A stretch of 64,000 nt of DNA from Calothrix sp. CSU_2_0. GTDB taxonomy: Bacteria; Cyanobacteriota; Cyanobacteriia; Cyanobacteriales; Nostocaceae. A model generated the notes under the pieces. That model did no database searches, had not been told where the DNA came from, and saw only the letters and a list, made by a program, of their open reading frames with translations. Within the stretch, counting starts at the first letter, position 1; every line of letters starts with the position of its first letter. The stretch lies in the NCBI GenBank assembly GCA_012034595.1, contig JAAUPE010000005.1, positions 1 through 64,000 of the forward strand, in the 5' to 3' direction. Shown piece by piece: positions 10,157-20,389 of this stretch. The position numbers and the translations under genes are program-made.

Positions 10157-11200
10157 CTATTCAACAGTACTATTTAGCCAGGGGATTGGGTCTATACTTT
10201 TGCCGTTTACATACAAGCCCCAATGTAGGTGAGGTCCTGTAGATGCCCCTGTAGTACCAACTGTGCCAATTTTTTGACCAGGTTGTACCATATCACCTTC
10301 CTTTACAAAAATTCCATTTAGGTGCATAAAGATACTTGCTACACCTTGCCCGTGGTCAACACCAATCACGTTACCATGAACTCGAAACCCTTGTTTGACT
10401 GTTCCTACTAAAACCACACGTCCTGCGGCTGGGGCAATAACAGCCGAACCGGAGGCTCCCGCAAAGTCTAACCCACGATGGTAGTAATCATTGGCGAATA
10501 CACCGTTGTAGTAGCGACGCACACCAAATGGGGTACTCATACGAGCATTGCTAGGTTTGAGAAAAGCACCCTTCCAGAATTTTTCGGGAGTGCGTACTGC
10601 CCGAAATTCAGTAGCTCGTTGGAGTTCGAGTTTTGTAGCCGAAACACCTGCTTTACCTGGGGGTAAATTAATACGTTGAATTTTAAAGGTACGAGTTTTT
10701 ACTTGAATCGGGATTTTTTTTGTTTCTCCTCCACCAGTAATTGTTACTGTTCTTCCGCCTGGTTTTTCTAGTGGCGTAGTGGGAATAAAGGCGCGATATC
10801 TATTTGGTGCAACTTCATATGCTGTGTAATTATCTTTACCGCTAGTTACAGTCACATTGCTACCACTAGCAGGGTTATCCAAACTGACGACTACGGAAAT
10901 AGTATCTCCCAATCGGGGTGTTTGGGGATTCATTTGTACTTGTAGGGCATTTGCCCTTGAAGCTAGAGCAATAGGTAAAACTGCCATGCCGATCGCAATA
11001 CTAGCAACTTGGATATGCTGCTTAAAAGCTTGGTTTAAGGCGTTAGTAGCTATTTTCGACCAATAGTTTTTGGTACTTTCGTTTTTGGCACTTTTTAGGC
11101 GACTGTTACGGTCGATTGTCATCATAGAGTTGCAATAAAATTTCTTACTTCCGGGAAAACAGACTAAATGATTGTTATGTGTGTTTCCGGTCGCAAGCAA
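10157..11200 (-). CDS. M23 family metallopeptidase (LytM/peptidoglycan DD-endopeptidase); start may be at 11125
   Basis: HRGLDFAG, TGPHLHWGLYVNG motifs; hydrophobic N-terminal segment. Confidence 0.92.
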   Translation of the reverse strand: MLATGNTHNNHLVCFPGSKKFYCNSMMTIDRNSRLKSAKNESTKNYWSKIATNALNQAFKQHIQVASIAIGMAVLPIALASRANALQVQMNPQTPRLGDTISVVVSLDNPASGSNVTVTSGKDNYTAYEVAPNRYRAFIPTTPLEKPGGRTVTITGGGETKKIPIQVKTRTFKIQRINLPPGKAGVSATKLELQRATEFRAVRTPEKFWKGAFLKPSNARMSTPFGVRRYYNGVFANDYYHRGLDFAGASGSAVIAPAAGRVVLVGTVKQGFRVHGNVIGVDHGQGVASIFMHLNGIFVKEGDMVQPGQKIGTVGTTGASTGPHLHWGLYVNGKSIDPIPWLNSTVE

Positions 11201-11324
11201 GTAATTAGAAGAAGTAAATTAATATAGTCCCTAATATTATGTATAAAAATTGTATAAATGCAACATTTCTAAAAATATTGAATTTGTAGCATTTTAGTAT
11301 TGATTTATCAGAAAATGGGTGATT

Positions 11325-12023
11325 TCAACTAGCTTTCGCCAAATCTGTATTACTTTCTAGCTTTCCATCTTCCAAATGGACGATTCGGTCTGCGATATCG
11401 AGAATCCGGTTATCGTGGGTAACGAGTAAGATTGTACAACCTTGTTCCTTTGCCAGGGTTTGCATAATATTCACAACATCGCGACCAGATTTACTGTCGA
11501 GTGCTGCCGTTGGTTCATCTGCCAAGACTATTTTTGGATGGCTAACCAGTGCCCGTGCGATCGCAACTCGTTGTTTTTGTCCCCCGGATAAGTCATCTGG
11601 GTAATAATTAATACGGTTTTCTAATCCCACATGTTCGAGCATGGCAGCTGCCCGTTGATTCATTTCTTTGGGTGAAATACCTTTTTGCACTTCTAAACCC
11701 ATTCGCACGTTTTGCAGTGCGGTCAAGCTTCCATGTAGGTTATGTGCTTGAAAAATATAACCATGATTCCGACGTGCTTCTGTGAGTTTTCTGGCATTTG
11801 CCCCGACTAGTTCCTGTCCCAATACGTGCAAATTACCTGACTGTGCTGAACGAAGTCCACCGACTAGGGTTAATAGGGTTGTTTTACCAGAACCGGAAGG
11901 ACCAGTCATAATGATAATTTCACCAGCATTAATATCAAGATTGATATCAATTAATACTTGCTTCCGAAGTTGTCCGTGACCGAAAAAATGGTCAAGATTT
12001 TTAACAGAAATTACAGATTCCAT
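11325..12023 (-). CDS. devA: DevA-family ABC transporter ATP-binding protein
   Basis: Walker A GPSGSGKTTLL, LSGGQKQRVAIARAL, downstream of devC/devB-type genes. Confidence 0.9.
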   Translation of the reverse strand: MESVISVKNLDHFFGHGQLRKQVLIDINLDINAGEIIIMTGPSGSGKTTLLTLVGGLRSAQSGNLHVLGQELVGANARKLTEARRNHGYIFQAHNLHGSLTALQNVRMGLEVQKGISPKEMNQRAAAMLEHVGLENRINYYPDDLSGGQKQRVAIARALVSHPKIVLADEPTAALDSKSGRDVVNIMQTLAKEQGCTILLVTHDNRILDIADRIVHLEDGKLESNTDLAKAS

Positions 12024-12029
12024 AAGAAA

Positions 12030-12200
12030 ATAGTTAGGAGTTAGAAGTTAGGAATTAGGAGTTAGGAGTTTTGAGTTAGGAATTAGGAGTTAGGAATTAG
12101 GAGTTAGGAGTTTTGAGTTTTGAGTTAGGAATTAGGAGTTGAGAATAAGAAAATTTCAATCCCCAATGCCCAATGCCCAATGACCAATGCCCAATCCCCA
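12030..12200. repeat. STRR arrays (GTTAGGA / AGTTTTGAGTTAGGAATT, then CCCAATG) between devC and devA
   Basis: direct reading of tandem 7-mers. Confidence 0.88.
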
Positions 12201-12201
12201 A

Positions 12202-13376
12202 TTAAAACATATCTGCTGGATCGGCTGATTGGACTTTACGAGTTGCGATCGCGCCGGAAATCATGCACATAATAACTGTCATAATCATTACTTGAATTGC
12301 CCGCGCTAAAGTCATAATTACTGGTAAATTTGTAGCATTGCGGGTCATTGTATACAATCCAAAGGAAATGGAAACCCCAGGAATAAATCCTAAAATTGCC
12401 AAAATGATTGCTTCTTCAAACACCACACTTAATAAATAAGAGTTACGAAAACCCATCGCTTTAAATGTGGCATATTCTTTCATATGAGCATTAACGTCAG
12501 TAGAGAGAACTTGGTAAACAATAATTACCCCCACCATAAAACCCATCATCACCCCAAGATTAAAAATAAACCCAATAGCAGTACTTTTCTGCCAGTAGTC
12601 TTTTTCAAAGGTGAGAAATTCTTCTTTAGTAAGAACTCGAACGTCTTTACCGAGATGGGTTTTTAAGTTTGCAACGACTTGCTGGGGGTCAGATTCTGGT
12701 TGTAACTTGACTAAACCAATGCTGACGCTACCAGCTTCCCGTCGAGGAAATAATCTTAAGAAATTTTGGTCACTAGTCATTAATGTTGCATCGGCAATGA
12801 ATGAAGCACCGACCTTAAATAAGCCACTAACATTGACAGTACGACGTTCTATTTCTGCTTTTACTGATTTACCTTGGTCAATATTTGTAATTAGTTCTAA
12901 GTAATCTCCACGTCCAGCGCGATCGAATAACACCGCATCAGGTAATTTGACTTTATTTAGCTGACTTTTCACTTCTGGTAAATCAAAAGCTGGTTTATCA
13001 GGGTTAAATCCTGCGACTAAGATGGTATTTTTTTGCCAGTTTCGGGATTTTTCCAATCGATAAAGTTAACATACATCGGTTCTGCTGATTTTACACCTGG
13101 CATATCATTTGCCTGAAATATTCTGCGTCGGGTAAATGTGGACATATTAGCCAAGTTTCGTGCTTGGGGACTAATTAGGAAAATATCTGCTTCCATGCTG
13201 CGGTGTAGTCGGGTGTTACTATCAAATAATGCAGCTTGAAACCCCAGTTGCATAAACATTAAGATGTCAGCAAATGCGATACCCGATAATGCAACCAAAA
13301 AGCGTCCTTTTTCGCGAGATAGTTGCAACCATCCTAGTGGTGTACGACGTTGTAAAGTTTGGATAAAAGCAACCAT
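12202..13376 (-). pseudogene. devC: DevC-family ABC transporter permease, split by a one-base frameshift
   Basis: 13017-13376 (MVAFIQTLQRRTPLGWLQLSREKGRFLVALSGIAFADILMFMQLGFQ...) and 12202-13056 (...NTILVAGFNPDKPAFDLP...) join if the 7-base homopolymer at 13028-13034 had 8 bases (ETGKKNTILVAG). Confidence 0.88.
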
Positions 13377-13380
13377 AATG

Positions 13381-13533
13381 ATTTTGGATTTTGGATTTTG
13401 GATTTTGGATTTTGGATTTTATATTTTGTATTTCGTATTTTGCTTTTTAGATATTAAATTCTGACTCCTGACTCATAATTCTGACTCCTGACTCATAATT
13501 CTGATTCCTGATTCTGACTACTGACTCCTGACA
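13381..13533. repeat. STRR arrays (GGATTTT; CTGACTC)
   Basis: ttttggattttggatttt... and ctgactcctgactcataattctgactcctgactc. Confidence 0.85.
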
Positions 13534-14672
13534 AGACTTCTTTGAACATATTCACTTGCATCATCAGATAAAAGTTCCTTAATATAGTTTGAAATATTCG
13601 GATTTTTAGCAACACTACCCCGTACCAAAGGATATTTATCTCTAGCTAATTTCTCTAAAGCACGAACAGGTATATTTATATTATCAGCCGCACTTCTTCG
13701 CACAAATACAGATTCATCTTCAGCTAAATTTTCTAAAATATTTATAGGTATATTTAGATTACTCGCTACTTGCCTTCTAACAACAGATGATTTCTCTTGA
13801 ACAAGAATTTCTAAAAGTTGTAAAGGTGTATTTTCATTTCCCGCAACCTGACTTCTCACATCTTCACTATTATCCTTAGATAACCCTTCTAAAATATGAA
13901 TTGGTGTGTATAAACTACGAGCAATATCACTTCTAATACCTGCACTGCCATTTTCCGCTAAATTTTCTAAAATATGGCTGGGTGTGTTCTTATTTTCGAT
14001 CAAACTTGCCTGAATATCAACATCAATATTTTCCCCTTGAAACAAGAATTCTAAAATGTGAACTGGTGTATTGAAATTGCGAGCAAGACTACTTTTGATA
14101 TCTGTATCTTCATCTTGTGCTAACTTTTCTAATACATGAATGGGTGTATTTTTATTAGCTGCAATATTTCTACGAATACATATATCTTCATCTTGTGCTA
14201 ACTTTTCTAATACATAAATTGGTGTACAGTCATTACTGGCAACTGACGCTCGTACATTATCATTTTTGTCTTGAGATAATTTTTCTAATATCTGAGGTAC
14301 TTTTTGAAACTCACCTACAGCACTACGAATATATTCGTTTGGATGATTTGTACCCCATTCAATAAAGAAAACTGGTAGTTCATGATATGCAAACGGATTT
14401 TTTCTACCATACACCCCATATAATTCTTCAAGAAAATCAGGATTTTCCAACAATATTAAATCTAAAGCAAAATTATTGAGTACCTGAATTGGAAACTCAC
14501 TAAATAATCCTTTGAGAATTTCTGGTGATGTATTCGGATTTTCAGCCACCGCAAATCGAATCTTATCACTTTGACTTTGTGCTAATTCCTTTAAAACTTG
14601 ACTTGGAGTATTTTCATCTAAAGCTAAATTCAATTCTGAAGATTGAATAATATTACTCATTTTCCCTTTCAC
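13518..14672 (-). CDS. LRV/HEAT-like repeat protein (likely start MSNIIQSS)
   Basis: Tandem ~24-aa units such as NENTPLQLLEILVQEKSSVVRRQVASN, NKNTPIHVLEKLAQDEDTDIKSSLARN. Confidence 0.85.
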   Translation of the reverse strand: MKGKMSNIIQSSELNLALDENTPSQVLKELAQSQSDKIRFAVAENPNTSPEILKGLFSEFPIQVLNNFALDLILLENPDFLEELYGVYGRKNPFAYHELPVFFIEWGTNHPNEYIRSAVGEFQKVPQILEKLSQDKNDNVRASVASNDCTPIYVLEKLAQDEDICIRRNIAANKNTPIHVLEKLAQDEDTDIKSSLARNFNTPVHILEFLFQGENIDVDIQASLIENKNTPSHILENLAENGSAGIRSDIARSLYTPIHILEGLSKDNSEDVRSQVAGNENTPLQLLEILVQEKSSVVRRQVASNLNIPINILENLAEDESVFVRRSAADNINIPVRALEKLARDKYPLVRGSVAKNPNISNYIKELLSDDASEYVQRSLVRSQ

Positions 14673-14901
14673 CTAATTCAAATTATCTTTTGAAAATACC
14701 AAGCAAATACCCCTCACTAAATCTTTTTGTTTCTCTATATTCTCTATATTTCTCCGTGTACCTCCGCGTCATCCTCAGCGTGACTCTGCGTTTAAAAAAT
14801 AAACTTTGAGGTAATTTGACAAACCAAGTTCATTAATTTGCTCTTGCTAGATTAAAATTTTAAGTAGAGCAAAAACCCGGTTTAAATTTTTAAATTTTTA
14901 A

Positions 14902-14935
14902 ATATCAAATATCAAATATCAAATATCAAATATCA
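14902..14935. repeat. STRR ATATCAA x~5 overlapping the devB stop codon
   Basis: atatcaaatatcaaatatcaaatatcaaatatcaa. Confidence 0.85.
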
Positions 14936-16233
14936 ATAACTGCTTGAACTTGCAGATTTGTAAACTTCGCAGCTTGTTCGCTAGATTCATTATTCAAACG
15001 AACCCGAACCTCAACAATCCGGGAATCAATATTACTCGAAGGGTCGCTATTAATGATATTCTGACGCTGGACTTGATACCCTACCCAATCTACCGTTCCT
15101 TGTAATTCTCTAGGTAAAGAATCGCTACTAATTCGTACCTTTTGCCCTTGTTTTACCTTACTAACATCACTTTGATAAACTTCAGCGACTGCGTACATTT
15201 GACTAGTTTCACCAAAATCTATAATTCCCTCATTTCCGACAACTTCACCTGCATGAGTGTTAATTTTTAATACCCTTCCCGTTTGAGGTGCGCGGATATA
15301 TGCTAAGGCAAGTTCAGCACGAATTCTTTCCACACTTGCGATCGCACTATCGATTTCGGCTTGTGCTGTGGCAATATCGGTAGGACGGATTTCAGATGTT
15401 TGTGCTAAGGTTCCTTGCGCTTGTTTAATCTGCTGCTGCATACTCGCAACGGTTTTGTTGAGGTTTGCTTGCGCTTCGGTAATTTGTTGTTCTAAGGTGG
15501 CAATAGTACGGGTTTGAGTCGCTTGACTTTCGAGAAGTTGCTGACTTGAGGTTTCTGCACTCAGTCTTCTGCGATCGACTTCTTGGCTAGAAATTACCCC
15601 TTCTTTGTATAAGCTTTCATAGCGTTGGACATCAATTTGAGCATTCCGTCGTTCGGCTGCGATGCGTGCTACAGTGGCTTTTAATGCTTGTTTTTGTCCT
15701 TGCAACTCAGCTTCAAGTCTGGCAATAGTCGCTTGTTGCGTTTTCACATCTCCCGCTAATTCAGCTTGCAAGCGGTTGACATCAGCGCTACGTGCTACCA
15801 ATTCACCTTGTTTTGCTCCAGCTTTTACTTGTGCTAGCTGCGCTTTCGCAACTGCTACCTTTCTCTCCGCTTCCCTTAAAGATGCTTGGAGACGATCGCG
15901 ATTTTCCATTACTGCTATTATCTGACCTTTTTGGATGCGATCGCCTTCTTTGACCAAAAGTTGTTCGACACGAGTACCCTGGTTTGATGTTGGTGCAGAA
16001 ATTTTGATGACTTCACCCTTTGGTTCTAGTCTTCCTAAGGCAGTCACAGTCTTAATTTCTGGTGCGGTGATTACTGGTGCTGGCTTTGGTGGGGTGTTTG
16101 CCGTGCGGATTCGGTTAACTCCGAAAACACCAATACCTCCCAGCAATAATGCTGCCATGATTATTATTGCCAATGGTGGACGTTTATAAGGTTGAGGTGC
16201 GGGAGAATCTTTTAGTTTTGGAGTTTCCAGCAT
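14926..16233 (-). CDS. devB: DevB-like HlyD-family periplasmic adaptor
   Basis: single N-terminal TM, biotinyl-lipoyl-like region, long coiled coil, ABC exporter context. Confidence 0.88.
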   Translation of the reverse strand: MLETPKLKDSPAPQPYKRPPLAIIIMAALLLGGIGVFGVNRIRTANTPPKPAPVITAPEIKTVTALGRLEPKGEVIKISAPTSNQGTRVEQLLVKEGDRIQKGQIIAVMENRDRLQASLREAERKVAVAKAQLAQVKAGAKQGELVARSADVNRLQAELAGDVKTQQATIARLEAELQGQKQALKATVARIAAERRNAQIDVQRYESLYKEGVISSQEVDRRRLSAETSSQQLLESQATQTRTIATLEQQITEAQANLNKTVASMQQQIKQAQGTLAQTSEIRPTDIATAQAEIDSAIASVERIRAELALAYIRAPQTGRVLKINTHAGEVVGNEGIIDFGETSQMYAVAEVYQSDVSKVKQGQKVRISSDSLPRELQGTVDWVGYQVQRQNIINSDPSSNIDSRIVEVRVRLNNESSEQAAKFTNLQVQAVIDI

Positions 16234-16244
16234 AACAGCACCTG

Positions 16245-16309
16245 TAGTTTGATGACTAAACTATTTAGTTTTATAATATAACTACACTAAACTAAACTGG
16301 GTAGTTTAG
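16245..16309. promoter_or_regulatory. Cluster of AAACTA/TAGTTT half-sites: candidate operator between divergent TetR gene and devB
   Basis: AAACTA-TT-TAGTTT at 16258-16271 and CTAAACT-GGGT-AGTTTAG at 16292-16309, extra half-site TAGTTT at 16245. Confidence 0.6.
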
Positions 16310-16379
16310 CTATATAAATTAGATATTCTTATACATATTTTAACTGTTACTCTAAGTAACAGCGAAGGGATAATTACCA

Positions 16380-16997
16380 ATGATAGACACAAAAGCCAGT
16401 GAACCCGAACGTGAAAGTACGGTAGAAAAAGTTGAAAAAATATTACAAGGGGCAATGCAGGAGTTTCTTGTACATGGTTATGCGGGAACAAGTATGGATC
16501 GGGTGGCATCGCAAGCTGGTGTATCAAAGGCAACTGTTTATAGTCACTTCAAAGATAAAGAAGGTTTATTTAAGGCACTTATACATCAGCTAGCAACAGA
16601 GAAATTTCAGAATACCTTTGCGACTTTGCCATTGGAAGGGGAACCTGCGGTTGTACTGCGAATAGTAATCACCAAGGCTCTAAACAAGATGATGAGTGAT
16701 ACCGAACATCAAGCGTTTGTACGGGTGTTGATTGCTGAATCAGGTAGATTTCCCGAACTAGCAAAGGCTTGGATTCAGGACATTATGACACCGACTATAG
16801 AAATTGTTGGTGAATATTTGGAGAAACACCCGGAGTTAAATATACCTGATGCGGAAGCCACAGTACGGGTGGTTATTGGTTCAATGGTGCATTTTATGAT
16901 GACTCAGGAAATGCTTTACGGTAAAGAAATTATACCGATGGAGAGCGATCGCATGGTGGATTGTTTGATGCACAATCTTTTGCAGGGGATGGATTGA
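16380..16997 (+). CDS. TetR/AcrR family transcriptional regulator
   Basis: N-terminal HTH ILQGAMQEFLVHGYAGTSMDRVASQAGVSKATVYSHFKDKEGLF. Confidence 0.93.
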   Translation: MIDTKASEPERESTVEKVEKILQGAMQEFLVHGYAGTSMDRVASQAGVSKATVYSHFKDKEGLFKALIHQLATEKFQNTFATLPLEGEPAVVLRIVITKALNKMMSDTEHQAFVRVLIAESGRFPELAKAWIQDIMTPTIEIVGEYLEKHPELNIPDAEATVRVVIGSMVHFMMTQEMLYGKEIIPMESDRMVDCLMHNLLQGMD

Positions 16998-17322
16998 TTT
17001 TATCACGCGGAAGCGCAGAGACGCAGAGAGAATAAAATTGAGTTAAATGAGATTAATTTTTGTTTAATTTTCGTAAATTTAAATGTTAGCTTAAATGTTG
17101 ACTTAAATATTAACTTTTATGTTGGTTAGGGATTTTTTTAATTTGGATAAAAGCGGTAAATTCTTTGATGGGTGAGGGTTTTAGCAATTCATAGATAAAA
17201 ATCACTCTTTCTTTACTACTTCACTGTTGTGGCAAGTTTTGCGAAAATCAGAAACGTTAATAAAGTACTGTTATTCGTCATTAAATCATTTGTCATTAAG
17301 TCATTAGACATTTCTTTTATTT

Positions 17323-17378
17323 ACCCAATGCCCAATGCCCAATGCCCAATGCCCAATACCCAATGACCAATGACCATT
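17323..17378. repeat. STRR array CCCAATG
   Basis: cccaatg x5-6 then cccaatacccaatgaccaatgacca. Confidence 0.9.
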
Positions 17379-17403
17379 AACTAATCAAAGTGAGAAAGGT
17401 TAT

Positions 17404-18930
17404 ATGAAATTAGCTTACTGGATGTATGCAGGTCCCGCACATATTGGGACACTGCGAATTGCCACCTCGTTTAAAAATGTTCACGCGATTATGCACGCGC
17501 CTTTGGGGGATGATTATTTTAATGTAATGCGATCGATGTTGGAACGCGATCGCAATTTTACTCCAGTCACTACCAGCGTTGTCGATCGCAATGTCTTGGC
17601 AAGGGGTTCGCAGGAAAAGGTGGTAGATAATATTACCCGTAAGGATGGGGAAGAAAACCCCGATTTAATCGTTCTTACCCCTACTTGTACTTCGAGTATT
17701 CTCCAGGAGGATTTGGGAAACTTTGTGGAAAGGGCGGAAATCGAGTCAAAATGCGATGTTATGCTTGCGGATGTCAACCACTATCGCTATAACGAGTTAC
17801 AAGCTGCCGATCGCACTTTACAACAAATTGTGCAGTTCTATATTGACAAAGCTCGTAAAAAAGGTGAACTCCCCTCAAGTAAGACAGAAAAACCTTCAGT
17901 TAATATCATTGGTGTTTCCACTCTCGGTTTCCACAACCAACACGACTGTACCGAGTTGAAGCGGTTAATGGCAGATTTGGGAATCGCAGTTAATGTTATT
18001 ATCCCTGAAGGCGCTGTAGTTCACGACCTGAAAAATCTTTCCCGTGCTTGGTTCAACCTTTGCCCCTATCGCGAAATCGGTTTGACGACAGCTAAGTATC
18101 TTGAAGAACAATTCGGCACACCTTATGTAGATATTACGCCAATGGGTGTAGTTGAGACTGCCCGTTGTATCCGCAAAATCCAGCAGTTAATTAACGTTCA
18201 AGGTGCTGATGTTAATTACGAAGACTTTATTAACAATCAAACCCTTCATGTATCACAAGCTGCATGGTTTGCCCGTTCCATCGACTGCCAAAATTTAACA
18301 GGTAAAAAAGCAGTTGTATTTGGTGACAATACCCACGCAGCAGCGCTAACCAAGATTTTATCGCGGGAAATGGGTATTCATGTCGTCTGGGCTGGTACTT
18401 ACTGTAAATACGATGCAGATTGGTTCCGCGAACAAGTCAGCGAATACTGCGATGAAGTAATTATAAGCGAAGACCACGGCGATATTGGCGATGCGATCGC
18501 ACGGGTTGAACCTTCGGCAATTTTTGGTACGCAAATGGAGCGTCACGTTGGTAAACGTTTGGATATTCCTTGTGGTGTAATTGCTGCACCAATCCACATT
18601 CAGAATTTCCCGATTGGTTATAAACCGTTTATGGGGTATGAGGGAACTAATCAAATTACCGATTTGATTTATAATTCTTTCACTTTGGGAATGGAAGACC
18701 ATTTACTCGAAATTTTTGGTGGACACGATACCAAAGAGGTAATTACTAAAGGTATTTCGGCTGAATCTGATTTGAATTGGACAAAAGATGGTTCAGCAGA
18801 ATTGAATAAAATTCCTGGTTTTGTGCGGGGGAAAGTGAAGCGAAATACTGAAAAGTTCGCACGGGAAAGAGGAATTCAGCAAATAAATGCTGAGGTTCTT
18901 TACGCTGCGAAGGAAGCAGTGGGAGCTTAG
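17404..18930 (+). CDS. chlB: light-independent protochlorophyllide reductase subunit B
   Basis: [56 protein letters not shown] is characteristic of ChlB; full length 508 aa. Confidence 0.98.
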   Translation: MKLAYWMYAGPAHIGTLRIATSFKNVHAIMHAPLGDDYFNVMRSMLERDRNFTPVTTSVVDRNVLARGSQEKVVDNITRKDGEENPDLIVLTPTCTSSILQEDLGNFVERAEIESKCDVMLADVNHYRYNELQAADRTLQQIVQFYIDKARKKGELPSSKTEKPSVNIIGVSTLGFHNQHDCTELKRLMADLGIAVNVIIPEGAVVHDLKNLSRAWFNLCPYREIGLTTAKYLEEQFGTPYVDITPMGVVETARCIRKIQQLINVQGADVNYEDFINNQTLHVSQAAWFARSIDCQNLTGKKAVVFGDNTHAAALTKILSREMGIHVVWAGTYCKYDADWFREQVSEYCDEVIISEDHGDIGDAIARVEPSAIFGTQMERHVGKRLDIPCGVIAAPIHIQNFPIGYKPFMGYEGTNQITDLIYNSFTLGMEDHLLEIFGGHDTKEVITKGISAESDLNWTKDGSAELNKIPGFVRGKVKRNTEKFARERGIQQINAEVLYAAKEAVGA

Positions 18931-19189
18931 TGATAATTAAATCATAAATTGTCCCAAATCGTAGGGGTGGGGTTTTCCCACCCTCACTCATCAAGTAATA
19001 CAATAAATATATATAATTAGGATATTTGATTTTCTGGATGCTACCTCCACTGAAGATATTAGCAATTTATAAAAATATCGATTAATCTGTAATTCTGTCA
19101 GCTTTACTATTGTGCGTTCACGAAGTGACTCCCTTGGAGTATCGCGTAATTTTAAGTAATACAAAATAGTTCAATTTATGGTCACATAA

Positions 19190-19843
19190 ATGGCACAAAC
19201 AATCGGCATCAGAAAGGCAATAAACAACCTGAATGAAGCTCACAAAAAGCTAAATTTGAGTCAAAATAGTCAAACTAATTTCTTCACAGAATGGTTTGAT
19301 AATTTACCTGAGTTAGAAGAAAGCGAAAAAAACACTCTTAACCGTTTAAAAAATCGATATTTATATTACTCTGCTGATGGTGCAATCACAGAAGGAACAG
19401 TCAATATTATTATTCTATCGCCATTATTAGAATTAATCGGTTTGTGTGACCCACCATATAAAATTCGTAGCGAAAAATTAGTCACAATCGAAATCGAAAA
19501 TGGAGCAGAAGAGGAAGAAACTATTTTAGAAGGATTTATTGATGCTTTAGCTATACAAAATCAACTTTGGATAATATTAATTGAATCAAAACGTTATGGT
19601 TTTAGCGTTATGCAAGCTTTACCGCAAACACTAGCATATATGTCAGCAAACCCAAATCCAGAAATTCCAACTTTTGCGATGATAACAAATGGAGAGGATT
19701 ATATTTTTGTGAAATTAAACCAGCAAAAACAATATGCACTCTCTAATAAATTTACTCTCGCTAATCCCGTGAAAAATGAGCTTTACGATGTCATGCAGAT
19801 AATCAAACGAATTATTTCTGCTTCTATCATTCCTCTCATATAA
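19190..19843 (+). CDS. restriction endonuclease subunit R-like (HsdR_N-type) solitary protein
   Basis: GTVNIIILSPLLELIGLCDPPYKIRSE...ILEGFIDALAIQNQLWIILIESKRYG resembles PD-(D/E)xK core (D, ExK); no hsdM/hsdS nearby. Confidence 0.65.
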   Translation: MAQTIGIRKAINNLNEAHKKLNLSQNSQTNFFTEWFDNLPELEESEKNTLNRLKNRYLYYSADGAITEGTVNIIILSPLLELIGLCDPPYKIRSEKLVTIEIENGAEEEETILEGFIDALAIQNQLWIILIESKRYGFSVMQALPQTLAYMSANPNPEIPTFAMITNGEDYIFVKLNQQKQYALSNKFTLANPVKNELYDVMQIIKRIISASIIPLI

Positions 19844-20389
19844 AAACTCAATATTCTCTTTTTTTGACTTTTTCCGAGACTTACACAGATGTCATAGTCC
19901 ACATATTGACGTTGCTGAATTTTAGATATCGCACAAGTCAAAACATTTCCCCAGGTCATCTGTACTACGCAATACTTCAGTACCCCTTAATTTCGAGACT
20001 TCCCTGTCAACATCGCAAAAATCACATCAACATTAGTAATATTCCAGGAAAATGTTACTTTTATTACATTTAATATCCAAAACTATGTATAGCAATCAAG
20101 CCCAGCTATATCAATCTATTCAGAAGCATTTAGTAATCTTCGAGAAGTTGATTAATACTTTTTTAATGTTTTCATTACTAATTGAAAAGGTACAAAGGTA
20201 TTATTTATTCAATGAGAATATTACTGGTTTACAAAAGTTATTTGCGAAAAAATATCACAATACAAACTTATTACTACAATAGTAGAAAGGGAATAAAAGC
20301 ATCTCAAATACATAACCGATGTATTTGAAACGACGATGTAAAAAAAAGCAGCTCATCAACCTCAAAAATACTTCTATCAAAACAAATAA

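Noticed and set aside
17514-17777. Antisense ORFs across chlB (also 18358-18702)
   Set aside because: Shadows of chlB; no independent support.
19864-20282. Two short ORFs (69 and 76 aa) between the HsdR_N-like gene and CyRepA1
   Set aside because: No recognisable domain, AT-rich composition; could be chance, so not called.
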